Source: Candidatus Aminicenantota bacterium
Lineage (GTDB): Bacteria > Acidobacteriota > Aminicenantia > Aminicenantales > Aminicenantaceae
Reading direction: 5' to 3'
DNA length: 6,834 nucleotides
NCBI GenBank assembly: GCA_030614645.1
Contig: JAUWTR010000091.1
Location: 1-6,834, forward strand
Part shown: positions 1 to 5,377 of the stretch, piece after piece
How positions within the stretch are numbered: position 1 is the first letter of the stretch
Layout: each line of letters starts with the position of its first letter
Made by a program: the position numbers and the translations under genes
The notes under the pieces: model-generated
What the model was told of the DNA's origin: nothing
Seen by the model: the letters and a program-made list of their open reading frames with translations, nothing else
Database searches by the model: none

Positions 1-941
1 GAGGACGGCTGCGATTCGAACATCCCGCCTCCACCTCCGCGCCTACCTCCCCTAACCGAGCCCTGACCTGCTGCTTTCCCGGTTGATCCTGAGAACATAT
101 CAGCAATACTGTTGTAAAGAGGGCTTTGAAAGGAACGGCGGCCAGCAATAAGGAGTGAGCCAATATCAAAAAGAGGGATCTCAGCCGATCCATTTATACT
201 GAGCATACTGAGTCCTGCTCCAAAACCAATTTGTTCTTTACTTCCGCTTTTCCCAGTCAGTTCCATAACGCTGGACAGGCGTCCCCCGTATTTCGACTCA
301 AATCCGCCTTTATGCAGATCAACCTGCTCCACAGCTTCCATGTTAAATGCGCTGAAATATCCAAAAAGATGATCTACATGGTAGATCGTAAAACCATCGT
401 AGAGGATAAGGTTCTGATCAGGAGTCCCTCCCCGCACATAAAGCCCTGATGAGGCTTCATTGCTGCCGCTTATTCCAGGGAGTAATTGAAAAGCCCTGAA
501 TATATCCTTTTCCCCCATACTGGGAAGGTTTGCGATCTGGCGAGGTGTAAGAGTGATCTTACTTACTTTTTCGGCAGCGCTTAAAAGCGGCCTTTCTGCA
601 GTGACAGATGCTTCTTCGGCTATTTTTTTTATATTAAGAGAAAAATCAACAACGATTGTTTTACCCTGCGGCACAAAAACAGATATCTTTTCTGTTATAA
701 AGCCATCAAGAGAAGCACAGATAAAATATTTACCTGGACTTATGTTAGCCAGGGTAAAGGTACCATCCTTATCAGTTATAGTGCTAATAAGAGTATTTTC
801 AAGCCAGACCTTAACCCCAGGCAACACAATATCATCATCCAGTTTCACCTTTCCGCAAAGGGTTGCCTGCTGCGCCAGAGCCAATACTGGCACAAAAAAC
901 AATAAAATGGTCAGCACTGCGGCTGTTCGCTTAAACATCAT
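1..941 (-). CDS. TonB-dependent outer-membrane receptor, N-terminal part (3' end beyond window)
   Basis: About 313 codons are visible, reading minus strand from ATG 941 (a second ATG follows at 938), and the frame is open to the window edge. A signal peptide covers residues 1-23 (hydrophobic core, cleavage likely at ALA|QQ). Residues about 26-103 form a carboxypeptidase-regulatory-like beta-sandwich (PGVKVWLEN, TDKDGTFTLANISPGKY). A short linker (VTAERPLLS) leads to a plug domain at about 125-235 with LPSMGEKDIFRAFQLLPGI, GLYVRGGTPDQN, LYDGF and KYGGRLSSV. The first barrel strands follow, interrupted by a Gly/Arg-rich insert at about 284-305. The family imports ligands through the outer membrane using TonB/ExbBD energy; the substrate is unknown. 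There is no STN signalling domain at the N-terminus. The start overlaps the upstream lipoprotein stop by 4 bp (ATGA) and only a weak Shine-Dalgarno is visible, so translational coupling is likely. Full length is probably well over 700 residues, so most of the barrel is missing here. Confidence 0.93.
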   Translation of the reverse strand, partial: MMFKRTAAVLTILLFFVPVLALAQQATLCGKVKLDDDIVLPGVKVWLENTLISTITDKDGTFTLANISPGKYFICASLDGFITEKISVFVPQGKTIVVDFSLNIKKIAEEASVTAERPLLSAAEKVSKITLTPRQIANLPSMGEKDIFRAFQLLPGISGSNEASSGLYVRGGTPDQNLILYDGFTIYHVDHLFGYFSAFNMEAVEQVDLHKGGFESKYGGRLSSVMELTGKSGSKEQIGFGAGLSMLSINGSAEIPLFDIGSLLIAGRRSFQSPLYNSIADMFSGSTGKAAGQGSVRGGRRGGGGGMFESQPS

Positions 942-1783
942 TTATCCGCAGCCAAAAGTGTTTTAACCCATATTTTCAGGCCTTTACCTACTTCAGGGCG
1001 GCTGCGGCTCATACCTCCGCGGCCTCCGCTACGGCCTCCCCCACCGCGCATTCCGCCTTTTCCAGCCATACCTCCTGAAACACCTCCGCCGCTTCGTATG
1101 CCAGCACCATCCGGTCTTTCTCCCCGCAAGGCCTCTCTATCTAGCTTCGGCATTTCAAACCCGATTCCGAGCGTATCTCCGGCTGATGCTTTGATAGCAT
1201 AGGGATAATCTTCACTTTGTTTAAGCGGGACCTTAAGCTCGTAGACCAGAAGGCCGCTGGCTGCCTCAATAAACACTTCTATTCCCTTAACCTTATTCAG
1301 CGGAATCATCCTATGATCAGCTTTGCCAGGGCCTAAAATTTCGAGCTTATCGTTTAAGATCTCCATACTTTCGAGTTTTTGCTCTCTATCTATTCTATCT
1401 ATCGGTTCTATTCTCGCCTGCGGCCTTGTTTCCGGTATCAGCATGCCAAGCGGGAATTTGATCCCGAATGTTTTATCTTTTCCGCCAGCCGGATCAAACC
1501 AGAGGGTGAATCCCCGGCGCATCACTTGAGAACGGAGGAAGCTGCTTTCAGCCAAAAGACATATGTATAAGTCATGTTCATCATTCTGTATTCCGACAGA
1601 CACACCGTTATCTTCTAAATATACTAAAGCTCCCAACCAGTCGGAAGAATTACCGTCGATCAAAATTTCTTTCTCCCGCCAAAGGCTGTCTATCTCAAAT
1701 GCCGAGCAACCAACCTGACTAAAAAGAAGGATAATTATACTTAGGGAAAGTACGGCAGCTTTCAGTATTTCTATTTTCTTCAT
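938..1783 (-). CDS. Putative lipoprotein with CBM9/DOMON-like domain and Gly/Arg-rich tail
   Basis: The protein has 281 residues. I start it at ATG 1783 (MKKIEILK) rather than the upstream in-frame ATG at 1798, because an AGGAG (1791-1795) lies 7 nt before 1783 and inside the longer version. Residues 1-25 are a lipoprotein-type signal ending FSQVG|C26; Q at -3 is an imperfect lipobox. Residues about 38-115 read like a CBM9/DOMON-type beta-sandwich (ILIDGNSSDW, VSVGIQNDEHDLYICL, GFTLWFDPAGGKDKTFGIKF). A second beta-rich part contains LLVYELKVPL and GDTLGIGFEMP. Residues 226-262 are a Gly/Arg/Ser low-complexity tract (GKGGMRGGGGRSGGRGG) before a final strand (LKIWVKTLLA). The stop overlaps the TonB receptor start (ATGA), so the two probably act together, perhaps as a surface or periplasmic partner of the receptor. 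I recognise the general type, but the function is unknown. Confidence 0.85.
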   Translation of the reverse strand: MKKIEILKAAVLSLSIIILLFSQVGCSAFEIDSLWREKEILIDGNSSDWLGALVYLEDNGVSVGIQNDEHDLYICLLAESSFLRSQVMRRGFTLWFDPAGGKDKTFGIKFPLGMLIPETRPQARIEPIDRIDREQKLESMEILNDKLEILGPGKADHRMIPLNKVKGIEVFIEAASGLLVYELKVPLKQSEDYPYAIKASAGDTLGIGFEMPKLDREALRGERPDGAGIRSGGGVSGGMAGKGGMRGGGGRSGGRGGMSRSRPEVGKGLKIWVKTLLAADK

Positions 1784-1790
1784 CCAATTA

Positions 1791-1795
1791 CTCCT
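1791..1795 (-). promoter_or_regulatory. Ribosome binding site deciding the lipoprotein start
   Basis: The minus strand reads AGGAG followed by TAATTGG and then ATG at 1783. It falls inside codons 2-3 of the longer reading frame from 1798, so the longer start is unlikely. Confidence 0.75.
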
Positions 1796-1842
1796 CATTA
1801 AAATTAATTATGCATTTATAATTCTAATGTCATAAAATTTAA

Positions 1843-1852
1843 TGATCGATCA
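1843..1852. promoter_or_regulatory. 10-bp palindrome TGATCGATCA in the lipoprotein-receptor upstream region
   Basis: This perfect 10-bp inverted repeat sits about 60 bp upstream of the lipoprotein start in an AT-rich gap. That gap also holds weak minus-strand sigma-70-like candidates (TTGAAG, 16 nt, TAAATT). The sites overlap the palindrome, so an operator is conceivable. A 10-bp palindrome can occur by chance, so this is weak. Confidence 0.2.
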
Positions 1853-1914
1853 AATATCTTCAACCATATGTTATTGGACAAGCTGAATGTTGGATTTATT
1901 CCAAAATACTTTAA

Positions 1915-1931
1915 AGCTCTTTTAAAGAGCT
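1915..1931 (-). terminator. Palindromic stem-loop after the DUF4412-like gene
   Basis: AGCTCTTT and AAAGAGCT flank a single T, about 10 nt past the TAG stop (1943-1941) of the upstream gene on the minus strand. The RNA would fold as a 6-bp stem with a small AU loop, followed by UUUAAAGUAUUUU rather than a clean U-run. It may act as a weak terminator or 3'-end stabiliser separating the sigma operon from the lipoprotein/receptor pair. Confidence 0.4.
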
Positions 1932-1940
1932 CTCAGGATT

Positions 1941-2708
1941 CTATTTTCTGAGTATCGAATCAAATGATTTTTTGGTAAATCCTTTGGGGGGAGAATAAAT
2001 CCCCAGAGGCGCCTTCTTCTCTGTTACCTCGAGGATTTGGGATTCAACTTTTATTTCAGAGCCGAATATTTCAATTACCACTTCACTGCCAACAGAGAAT
2101 CCTTCGATTTTATCCAGTTTTTCAAACTCTTTTTCCGAATCTATGTCTACATTCAATATTCCTGTAATAAACTGTCCCATAAATTCATCCATCCCGCTTT
2201 TGTATTCTTTATAATCAAAGGGGAGGTCTTTTGTCAGCCACATTTTCATTTTAAATTTCGGCATAATATTTATTTCCGGAATCATAAAAACCATAGAAAA
2301 TTCTGTGCTGTAACAATCCCAGTTTGCGATCTTTTTCTTTTCTATGTCTGCATTTACCAGAACATCTGTTATTTTTATTGCCTTTACAATATCAGCAATC
2401 TTTTTTGGAAGGATCTCTAATAAGTCAGACCTATTAAAGTTTAGGGGAAGCTCGAAATAGATCTTATCCTTGTTAATGATAAAGAACATTATTTTCTTAT
2501 CATAATCAACAATAATATTTACATCTTTGCTGAATTGAGCGAACTTGTTTTTTCCAAGCCACTGTTCATTGATTTCCATTCTTTCAGGACTTCTCTTGCC
2601 CATTATTTCAAATGCCTTAATTTGCTGCATAGATTTTACGTAAATATCAGCACTTAAAAATGTTACAGTGATCAAGATCAGAATTAAAACAAAAACTATT
2701 TTTTTCAT
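1941..2708 (-). CDS. Secreted DUF4412/LolA-like protein in the sigma/anti-sigma operon
   Basis: The protein has 255 residues from ATG 2708 (MKKIVFVL). The frame extends upstream to an ATG at 2750, but that would overlap the anti-sigma gene, whereas an AAAGGAGAA lies just before 2708. A classical Sec signal peptide ends at FLSA|D21 with no lipobox, so the product is periplasmic or secreted. The mature part is a run of beta strands: MEINEQWLGKNKFAQ, NIIVDYDKKIMFFIINKDK, then WDCYSTEF and FKMKMWLTKDLPFDYKEY. It ends with a proline-rich PLGIYSPPKGFTKK. This pattern resembles DUF4412-type proteins, which I associate with the LolA/LppX-like lipid-handling fold. The gene lies 13 bp after the anti-sigma stop, so they are surely co-transcribed. 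By analogy with RseB it might sense a periplasmic ligand for the anti-sigma factor; this is inference. The family call is from pattern memory only. Confidence 0.85.
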   Translation of the reverse strand: MKKIVFVLILILITVTFLSADIYVKSMQQIKAFEIMGKRSPERMEINEQWLGKNKFAQFSKDVNIIVDYDKKIMFFIINKDKIYFELPLNFNRSDLLEILPKKIADIVKAIKITDVLVNADIEKKKIANWDCYSTEFSMVFMIPEINIMPKFKMKMWLTKDLPFDYKEYKSGMDEFMGQFITGILNVDIDSEKEFEKLDKIEGFSVGSEVVIEIFGSEIKVESQILEVTEKKAPLGIYSPPKGFTKKSFDSILRK

Positions 2709-2714
2709 TATATT

Positions 2715-2720
2715 TCTCCT
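2715..2720 (-). promoter_or_regulatory. Ribosome binding site deciding the DUF4412-like start
   Basis: The minus strand reads AGGAGA, then 6 nt (AATATA ends at the ATG 2708). It lies between the anti-sigma stop (2722) and the start, which rules out the longer 2750 start. Confidence 0.8.
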
Positions 2721-2721
2721 T

Positions 2722-3405
2722 TTAAAAATGTTTAACAAAAGTAAGAGCAATTTCTACCACAGGGGAAGCCTGCTCTGAAAGAGACTGCATAAACTCCGAC
2801 TGAGCTATGGAATTATTACGAGAAGGGGAAATAGCACTAATATCTAAATTTAAAGTGCGGAGGAAATCCGCCAAAGAAGCTCTGTTTTCCTGGCTCAACC
2901 GGGAACTCCACCTTATCCCTCCCATCTGTTCGCTTAAAGATTCCTGCTGCAGCAGGGAAACTGCAGTTATCCTGGAGAGCTGGTGTACTTCTTGGCGGAG
3001 CTGAACAATCTCTCCTTTCCTCTGCCAACCAGGTCTGAGAAAATACCCTCCAGCCAGGCCAACAACCAGAAGCAGGGCAGCAATGGAAAATTGAAAAGCA
3101 GGCCTTGCCGGTATCCAGTGTCTGAACCAACCTATCGAGAATCTCTCTTTCCGGGGCCGTACTGTTTTACGGTCCTGGTTTTGTTTGTACTGGTCGAGGA
3201 CAGCATAAAAACGCGTACGCACCTTGTCACTTGGCTGTTCTTCCGGGAGCACTTCCAGCTTGGTCCAAATGGCACTTAAATTTTCTAATTCTTCCCGGCA
3301 TGAGCTGCAAACGGTTATGTGTTCTTGAATTTTTTCTCTTACATTTTTATCTAGCTCTCCTGTTAAAAAATCGGAAAATTTTTCTTTTATTTGATTACAT
3401 TTCAT
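2722..3405 (-). CDS. Zinc-finger anti-sigma factor, single transmembrane segment
   Basis: The protein has 227 residues. The N-terminus carries a zf-HC2/ZAS-type anti-sigma domain: C3, then H29 and C33-x2-C36 (EHITVCSSC), the His-x3-Cys-x2-Cys signature that binds the sigma factor in the cytoplasm. A basic stretch (RKTVRPRKER, 79-88) precedes one membrane helix at about 106-124 (FSIAALLLVVGLAGGYFL), giving N-in/C-out topology. Residues 127-160 are heptad-like and probably a short coiled coil. The C-terminal part (SEQMGGIRWSSRLSQ, LADFLRTLNLD, SLSEQASPVVEIAL) resembles the HEAT-like periplasmic domain of related anti-sigma factors but is shorter than I would expect. The start overlaps the sigma stop by 4 bp (ATGA), with a strong AGGAGG at 3415-3420 inside the sigma gene, so the pair is made together. 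Release of the sigma factor would need an envelope signal that is not identifiable here. Confidence 0.92.
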   Translation of the reverse strand: MKCNQIKEKFSDFLTGELDKNVREKIQEHITVCSSCREELENLSAIWTKLEVLPEEQPSDKVRTRFYAVLDQYKQNQDRKTVRPRKERFSIGWFRHWIPARPAFQFSIAALLLVVGLAGGYFLRPGWQRKGEIVQLRQEVHQLSRITAVSLLQQESLSEQMGGIRWSSRLSQENRASLADFLRTLNLDISAISPSRNNSIAQSEFMQSLSEQASPVVEIALTFVKHF

Positions 3406-3959
3406 AATGCAGTACCTCCTGAAAGCTCAAAATAAACTTTCCCTAACTCTTTGATCGCACGGTGAACAAGGACTTTTACCGTTCCTATCTGGCAGCCAAA
3501 GAGCTCTGCGATTTCCTTATACTTAAGACCCTGGTAGCGGCTGAGGATCAATACCTCACGCTTTTTTAATGGCAATTTACCCAATGCATGGCCCAGCCAA
3601 ACGACCTCCTGAGACTTCTCTGCCTTTTCCGCAGGTGACGGCTCTGTGCTCTCCATCTCATACCACTGCTTATCGAGCGGGACTTCGTCTTTTCTTTTTC
3701 TCAAATGATCAACATGCGTATTACGGGCGATACTGTAGAGCCAAACCAAGAATTTACTCCGAGCTTGATAAGTAGAACTGTACTTAAGTATACGGATAAA
3801 TACTTCCTGAACCAGATCTTCACTTATATTTCTTCGCCCAGTAAGGCGGAGGAAAAAATTGTATAGCCTTACATGATGCTTTTCGAAAAGGATTGCCAGT
3901 TTTTCTACTTTACCAGCACTGACCTGTTCCATCAGTTCATTATCATTAGTTTTGTCCAA
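3402..3959 (-). CDS. ECF (sigma-70 family) RNA polymerase sigma factor
   Basis: The protein has 185 residues, typical for an ECF sigma factor. I start at TTG 3959 (reading MDKTNDNELM), with AAGGAA 8 nt upstream; the next in-frame ATG (3932) would lose only nine residues and cannot be excluded. Region 2 spans about 22-90: LYNFFLRLTG, SEDLVQEVFIRIL, FLVWLYSIARNTHVDHLRKRK with the usual WLY-IARN core that melts and reads the -10. An acidic linker (about 91-118) leads to region 4 at about 119-172: LPLKKREVLILSRYQGLKYK, then EIAELFGCQIGTVKVLVHRA, the helix-turn-helix that reads the -35. It is the first gene of the operon and its stop overlaps the anti-sigma start. Subgroup and regulon are not assignable by eye. 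Confidence 0.95.
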   Translation of the reverse strand: MDKTNDNELMEQVSAGKVEKLAILFEKHHVRLYNFFLRLTGRRNISEDLVQEVFIRILKYSSTYQARSKFLVWLYSIARNTHVDHLRKRKDEVPLDKQWYEMESTEPSPAEKAEKSQEVVWLGHALGKLPLKKREVLILSRYQGLKYKEIAELFGCQIGTVKVLVHRAIKELGKVYFELSGGTAL

Positions 3960-3967
3960 TTGTGTTT

Positions 3968-3973
3968 TTCCTT
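3968..3973 (-). promoter_or_regulatory. Ribosome binding site for the TTG start of the sigma factor
   Basis: AAGGAA on the minus strand lies 8 nt before TTG 3959. No comparable site precedes the ATG at 3932, which favours the TTG start. Confidence 0.6.
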
Positions 3974-3988
3974 GTTTATTCTCATTAC

Positions 3989-4023
3989 ATTATATAAGAC
4001 TTGATTTCTATATAAAGGTTACA
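3989..4023 (-). promoter_or_regulatory. Candidate ECF-type promoter of the sigma operon, overlapping a TATAAT
   Basis: On the minus strand, TGTAACC (4023-4017) is followed by 16 nt and then GTCTT (4000-3996), matching the general ECF layout of an AAC-containing -35 and a GTC-containing -10. A perfect TATAAT (3994-3989) sits immediately downstream but has only a poor -35 at standard spacing (CTTTAT). The site is about 37-64 bp before the sigma start, which suits autoregulation. This is seen in sequence only; the motif for this sigma subgroup is not known. Confidence 0.45.
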
Positions 4024-4133
4024 AAAAACCTGCTGAAAAGAATATGCTGTCAAAAAATTTTAGTCAAGCACGGCTGCCTGTTCTGGTAATAATGTCTTGA
4101 TTTTGATATGTTTTTAACCTGAACTATTCCTAA

Positions 4134-4140
4134 AAGGAGA
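4134..4140 (+). promoter_or_regulatory. Ribosome binding site for the GTG start of pyrE
   Basis: AAGGAGA on the plus strand lies 5-6 nt before GTG 4146. The good match and spacing support GTG as the start. No in-frame ATG occurs in the conserved N-terminal part. Confidence 0.8.
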
Positions 4141-4145
4141 AAACT

Positions 4146-4820
4146 GTGAAAGCTTATAAAAAAGAATTTATTGATTTTCTTCTCACCAATGATGCACTTA
4201 AGTTTGGAGAATTTACTTTAAAATCAGGTAGAATCTCCCCCTATTTCTTAAATACCGGGATGCTGCATAATGGAGAAGCAGTGCTTAAACTCGGCCGGTT
4301 CTATGCGGCCACAATAAAAGATAATATCAAAGAAGATTATAACGTCATTTTCGGCCCTGCCTACAAAGGTATCCCCTTGGCTATTACTACTATCAACGCC
4401 CTATATACAGACTATAAGGTCAATGTTTTTTATTCTTTTAACCGGAAGGAAGCCAAAGATCATGGGGACAAAGGAGTGCTGGTAGGTAAAAAACTGACAG
4501 ACAGAGACAGGATTGTTCTAATAGATGATGTTATCACTGCCGGAACCGCTATCAGAGAATCCCTGCAAATCATCGCCAAGGAGAGCAAGGCCGCAGTCAG
4601 AGCTGTTGTCGTGTCAGTGGACAGAATGGAAAAAGGCAGAGGCAAAAGATCTGCTATCCAGGAACTTTCAGAAAGTACGGGGATAAAATTCTTTCCGATC
4701 GTCAATATCCTGGAGATAATGGAATACCTGAAAGGACAGGAGATCAACGGCAAAAAAATCATGGACCAAAAGACACTCGAGAAAATGCTGGAATATAGAA
4801 ACAAATACGGAGCAGGTTAA
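4146..4820 (+). CDS. pyrE: Orotate phosphoribosyltransferase
   Basis: The protein has 224 residues (E. coli PyrE has 213), with a GTG start. It makes orotidine 5'-monophosphate from orotate and PRPP in cytoplasmic de novo pyrimidine synthesis, working as a dimer. Visible family marks in order: FGEFTLKSGRISPYFLNTG (about 20-38, with the phosphate-contacting lysine K26), FGPAYKGIPLA (69-79), and the flexible catalytic loop FNRKEAKDHGDKG (98-110, containing RKExKxHG). The PRPP-binding signature VLIDDVITAGTA is at 124-135, followed by VVVSVDRMEKG. The C-terminal region (about 185-224) is slightly longer than usual. No other pyr gene is adjacent: the sigma operon diverges upstream, and a repeat element follows 9 bp after the stop. 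I see no clear promoter, attenuator or riboswitch upstream; a TAATAAT near 4089 is a possible -10 without a convincing -35. Confidence 0.97.
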   Translation: MKAYKKEFIDFLLTNDALKFGEFTLKSGRISPYFLNTGMLHNGEAVLKLGRFYAATIKDNIKEDYNVIFGPAYKGIPLAITTINALYTDYKVNVFYSFNRKEAKDHGDKGVLVGKKLTDRDRIVLIDDVITAGTAIRESLQIIAKESKAAVRAVVVSVDRMEKGRGKRSAIQELSESTGIKFFPIVNILEIMEYLKGQEINGKKIMDQKTLEKMLEYRNKYGAG

Positions 4821-4867
4821 CCTTAAAAACGGGGACGGGCCTCGGTAACTTCAATTTTATCAGTACG

Positions 4868-4890
4868 ATAGCCTTATATTTTCAGGCTAT
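4868..4890 (+). terminator. Small stem-loop downstream of pyrE
   Basis: ATAGCCT (4868-4874) and AGGCTAT (4884-4890) form a perfect 7-bp stem around a 9-nt AU-rich loop, with TTT following. It lies 48 bp after the pyrE stop, inside the repeat element. The stem is short and the U-run is only about four bases, so termination activity is uncertain. Confidence 0.3.
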
Positions 4891-4956
4891 TTTGCCTCTT
4901 AAACTTGATTTTGATCCCCTCAAATAAAGCTATAAGAATTTTTTTCTGAACTCTCC

Positions 4957-5061
4957 TTAAAGCTAATTTTAATCCCCAAAAAATCGATTCTAAGCTATGT
5001 TTTTAGGGCAAATAATACCTCTAACTGATTGATAAAATTAAAGTTACCGAGGCCCGTCCCC
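4957..5061. repeat. Direct repeat unit A (105 bp)
   Basis: It begins TTAAAGCTAATTTTA and ends GTTACCGAGGCCCGTCCCC. It aligns without net gaps to 5071-5175 at an offset of 114 bp; the central AAGCTATG...ACCTCTA block is identical. The first 21 bp also match 4899-4919 at 17 of 21 positions, suggesting a third, decayed copy. Confidence 0.8.
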
Positions 5062-5070
5062 GCTTTGCGG

Positions 5071-5175
5071 TTAAAGCTAATTTTACCCCCCCAAAAATCG
5101 ATTTTAAGCTATGTTTTTAGGGCAAATAATACCTCTAAATAATTGATAAGATTAAAGTTATCATGGTCCGACCCC
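5071..5175. repeat. Direct repeat unit B (105 bp)
   Basis: This is the second copy of the unit, lying 9 bp after unit A. Its end has diverged from A (GGTCCGACCCC against GGCCCGTCCCC), keeping the GG-CCG-CCCC skeleton. It lies outside the 33-bp inverted repeat pair. Confidence 0.8.
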
Positions 5176-5191
5176 ATATCGGCCATATCGG
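5174..5191. repeat. Perfect 9-bp tandem duplication CCATATCGG
   Basis: Two adjacent copies (5174-5182 and 5183-5191) sit exactly where the AT-rich repeat array ends and the more coding-like sequence begins. It may mark a junction or slippage; it could be chance. Confidence 0.5.
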
Positions 5192-5200
5192 ATCGACTAA

Positions 5201-5317
5201 TCAGATATCCGGGCCGGATACAATCACTCCACAGCGTTGTGTATGACTATTGCCGCCATGTTTTCAGGAAAACGCGTATCATTTGATGATTCCAAGCAAG
5301 AAGTTGTGGTGAGCTAA
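5201..5317 (+). pseudogene. Relic of an oxidoreductase C-terminus (Gfo/Idh/MocA-like)
   Basis: A plus-strand frame of 38 codons ends in TAA 5315-5317 and reads DIRAGYNHSTALCMTIAAM, then FSGKRVSFDDSKQEVVVS. The pattern of a G-x-x-HS-A segment, a small-residue helix, then SGKRVSFD--KQEVV resembles the extreme C-terminus of Gfo/Idh/MocA-family oxidoreductases. An in-frame stop (TAA 5198-5200) lies just upstream and no ribosome binding site or start precedes it. Sequence to the left is repeat DNA. I read it as the stranded 3' end of a gene broken by rearrangement. The family call is by eye on a short stretch and could be wrong. Confidence 0.4.
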
Positions 5318-5377
5318 AAAGTCAATCCGATTTAATAGTTCCTCCACCAATAAAAGCAGGAAAAGCATCTTAGTCTT
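5318..5377. other. Non-coding spacer, nothing recognised
   Basis: Between the oxidoreductase relic and the ATCCGCG repeat I find no ORF with a start and ribosome binding site, no stem-loop with a U-run, and no similarity to the repeat units. Confidence 0.5.

Larger units (their letters stand above)
4830..5062. mobile_element. Non-autonomous element bounded by 33-bp inverted repeats
   Basis: The left end 4830-4862 and right end 5030-5062 are inverted copies: the outer 22 bp (CGGGGACGGGCCTCGGTAAC plus TT) match perfectly, followed by one mismatch and 10 more matching bases. The 233-bp interior is AT-rich and has no credible ORF. The layout fits a MITE-like or REP/RAYT-type palindromic repeat, but no transposase is present and I see no clear target-site duplication. 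The right end is also the end of a 105-bp direct-repeat unit, so the structure is composite. Confidence 0.55.

Noticed and set aside
553..966. Plus-strand 137-codon frame opposite the receptor gene
   Set aside because: It is a shadow of the receptor gene, with no ribosome binding site or recognisable domain, while the minus strand gives clear TonB-receptor motifs.
2037..2420. Plus-strand 127-codon frame opposite the DUF4412-like gene
   Set aside because: It is rich in Phe/Tyr/His, as expected for the antisense of a Lys/Ile/Asp/Glu-rich gene; no start signal or family pattern.
2709..2750. N-terminal extension MLLLLLNIFKRRNI of the DUF4412-like protein
   Set aside because: It overlaps the anti-sigma gene, lacks a ribosome binding site, and precedes a standard signal peptide that has its own AGGAG.
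4024..4133. Riboswitch or pyrimidine attenuator upstream of pyrE
   Set aside because: No leader peptide, terminator/antiterminator pair or known conserved core is visible in this AT-rich stretch.
4460..4804. Minus-strand 114-codon frame opposite pyrE
   Set aside because: It is the antisense of a confidently identified pyrE, low in complexity (Ser/Leu/Ile) and without a start signal.
4830..5062. The 33-bp inverted repeat as a pyrE terminator
   Set aside because: The arms are separated by about 167 bp and no U-run follows, so it is better explained as element ends.
4957..5175. CRISPR array
   Set aside because: There are only two long, diverged direct copies with a 9-bp gap, no regular short repeats or spacers, and no cas genes.
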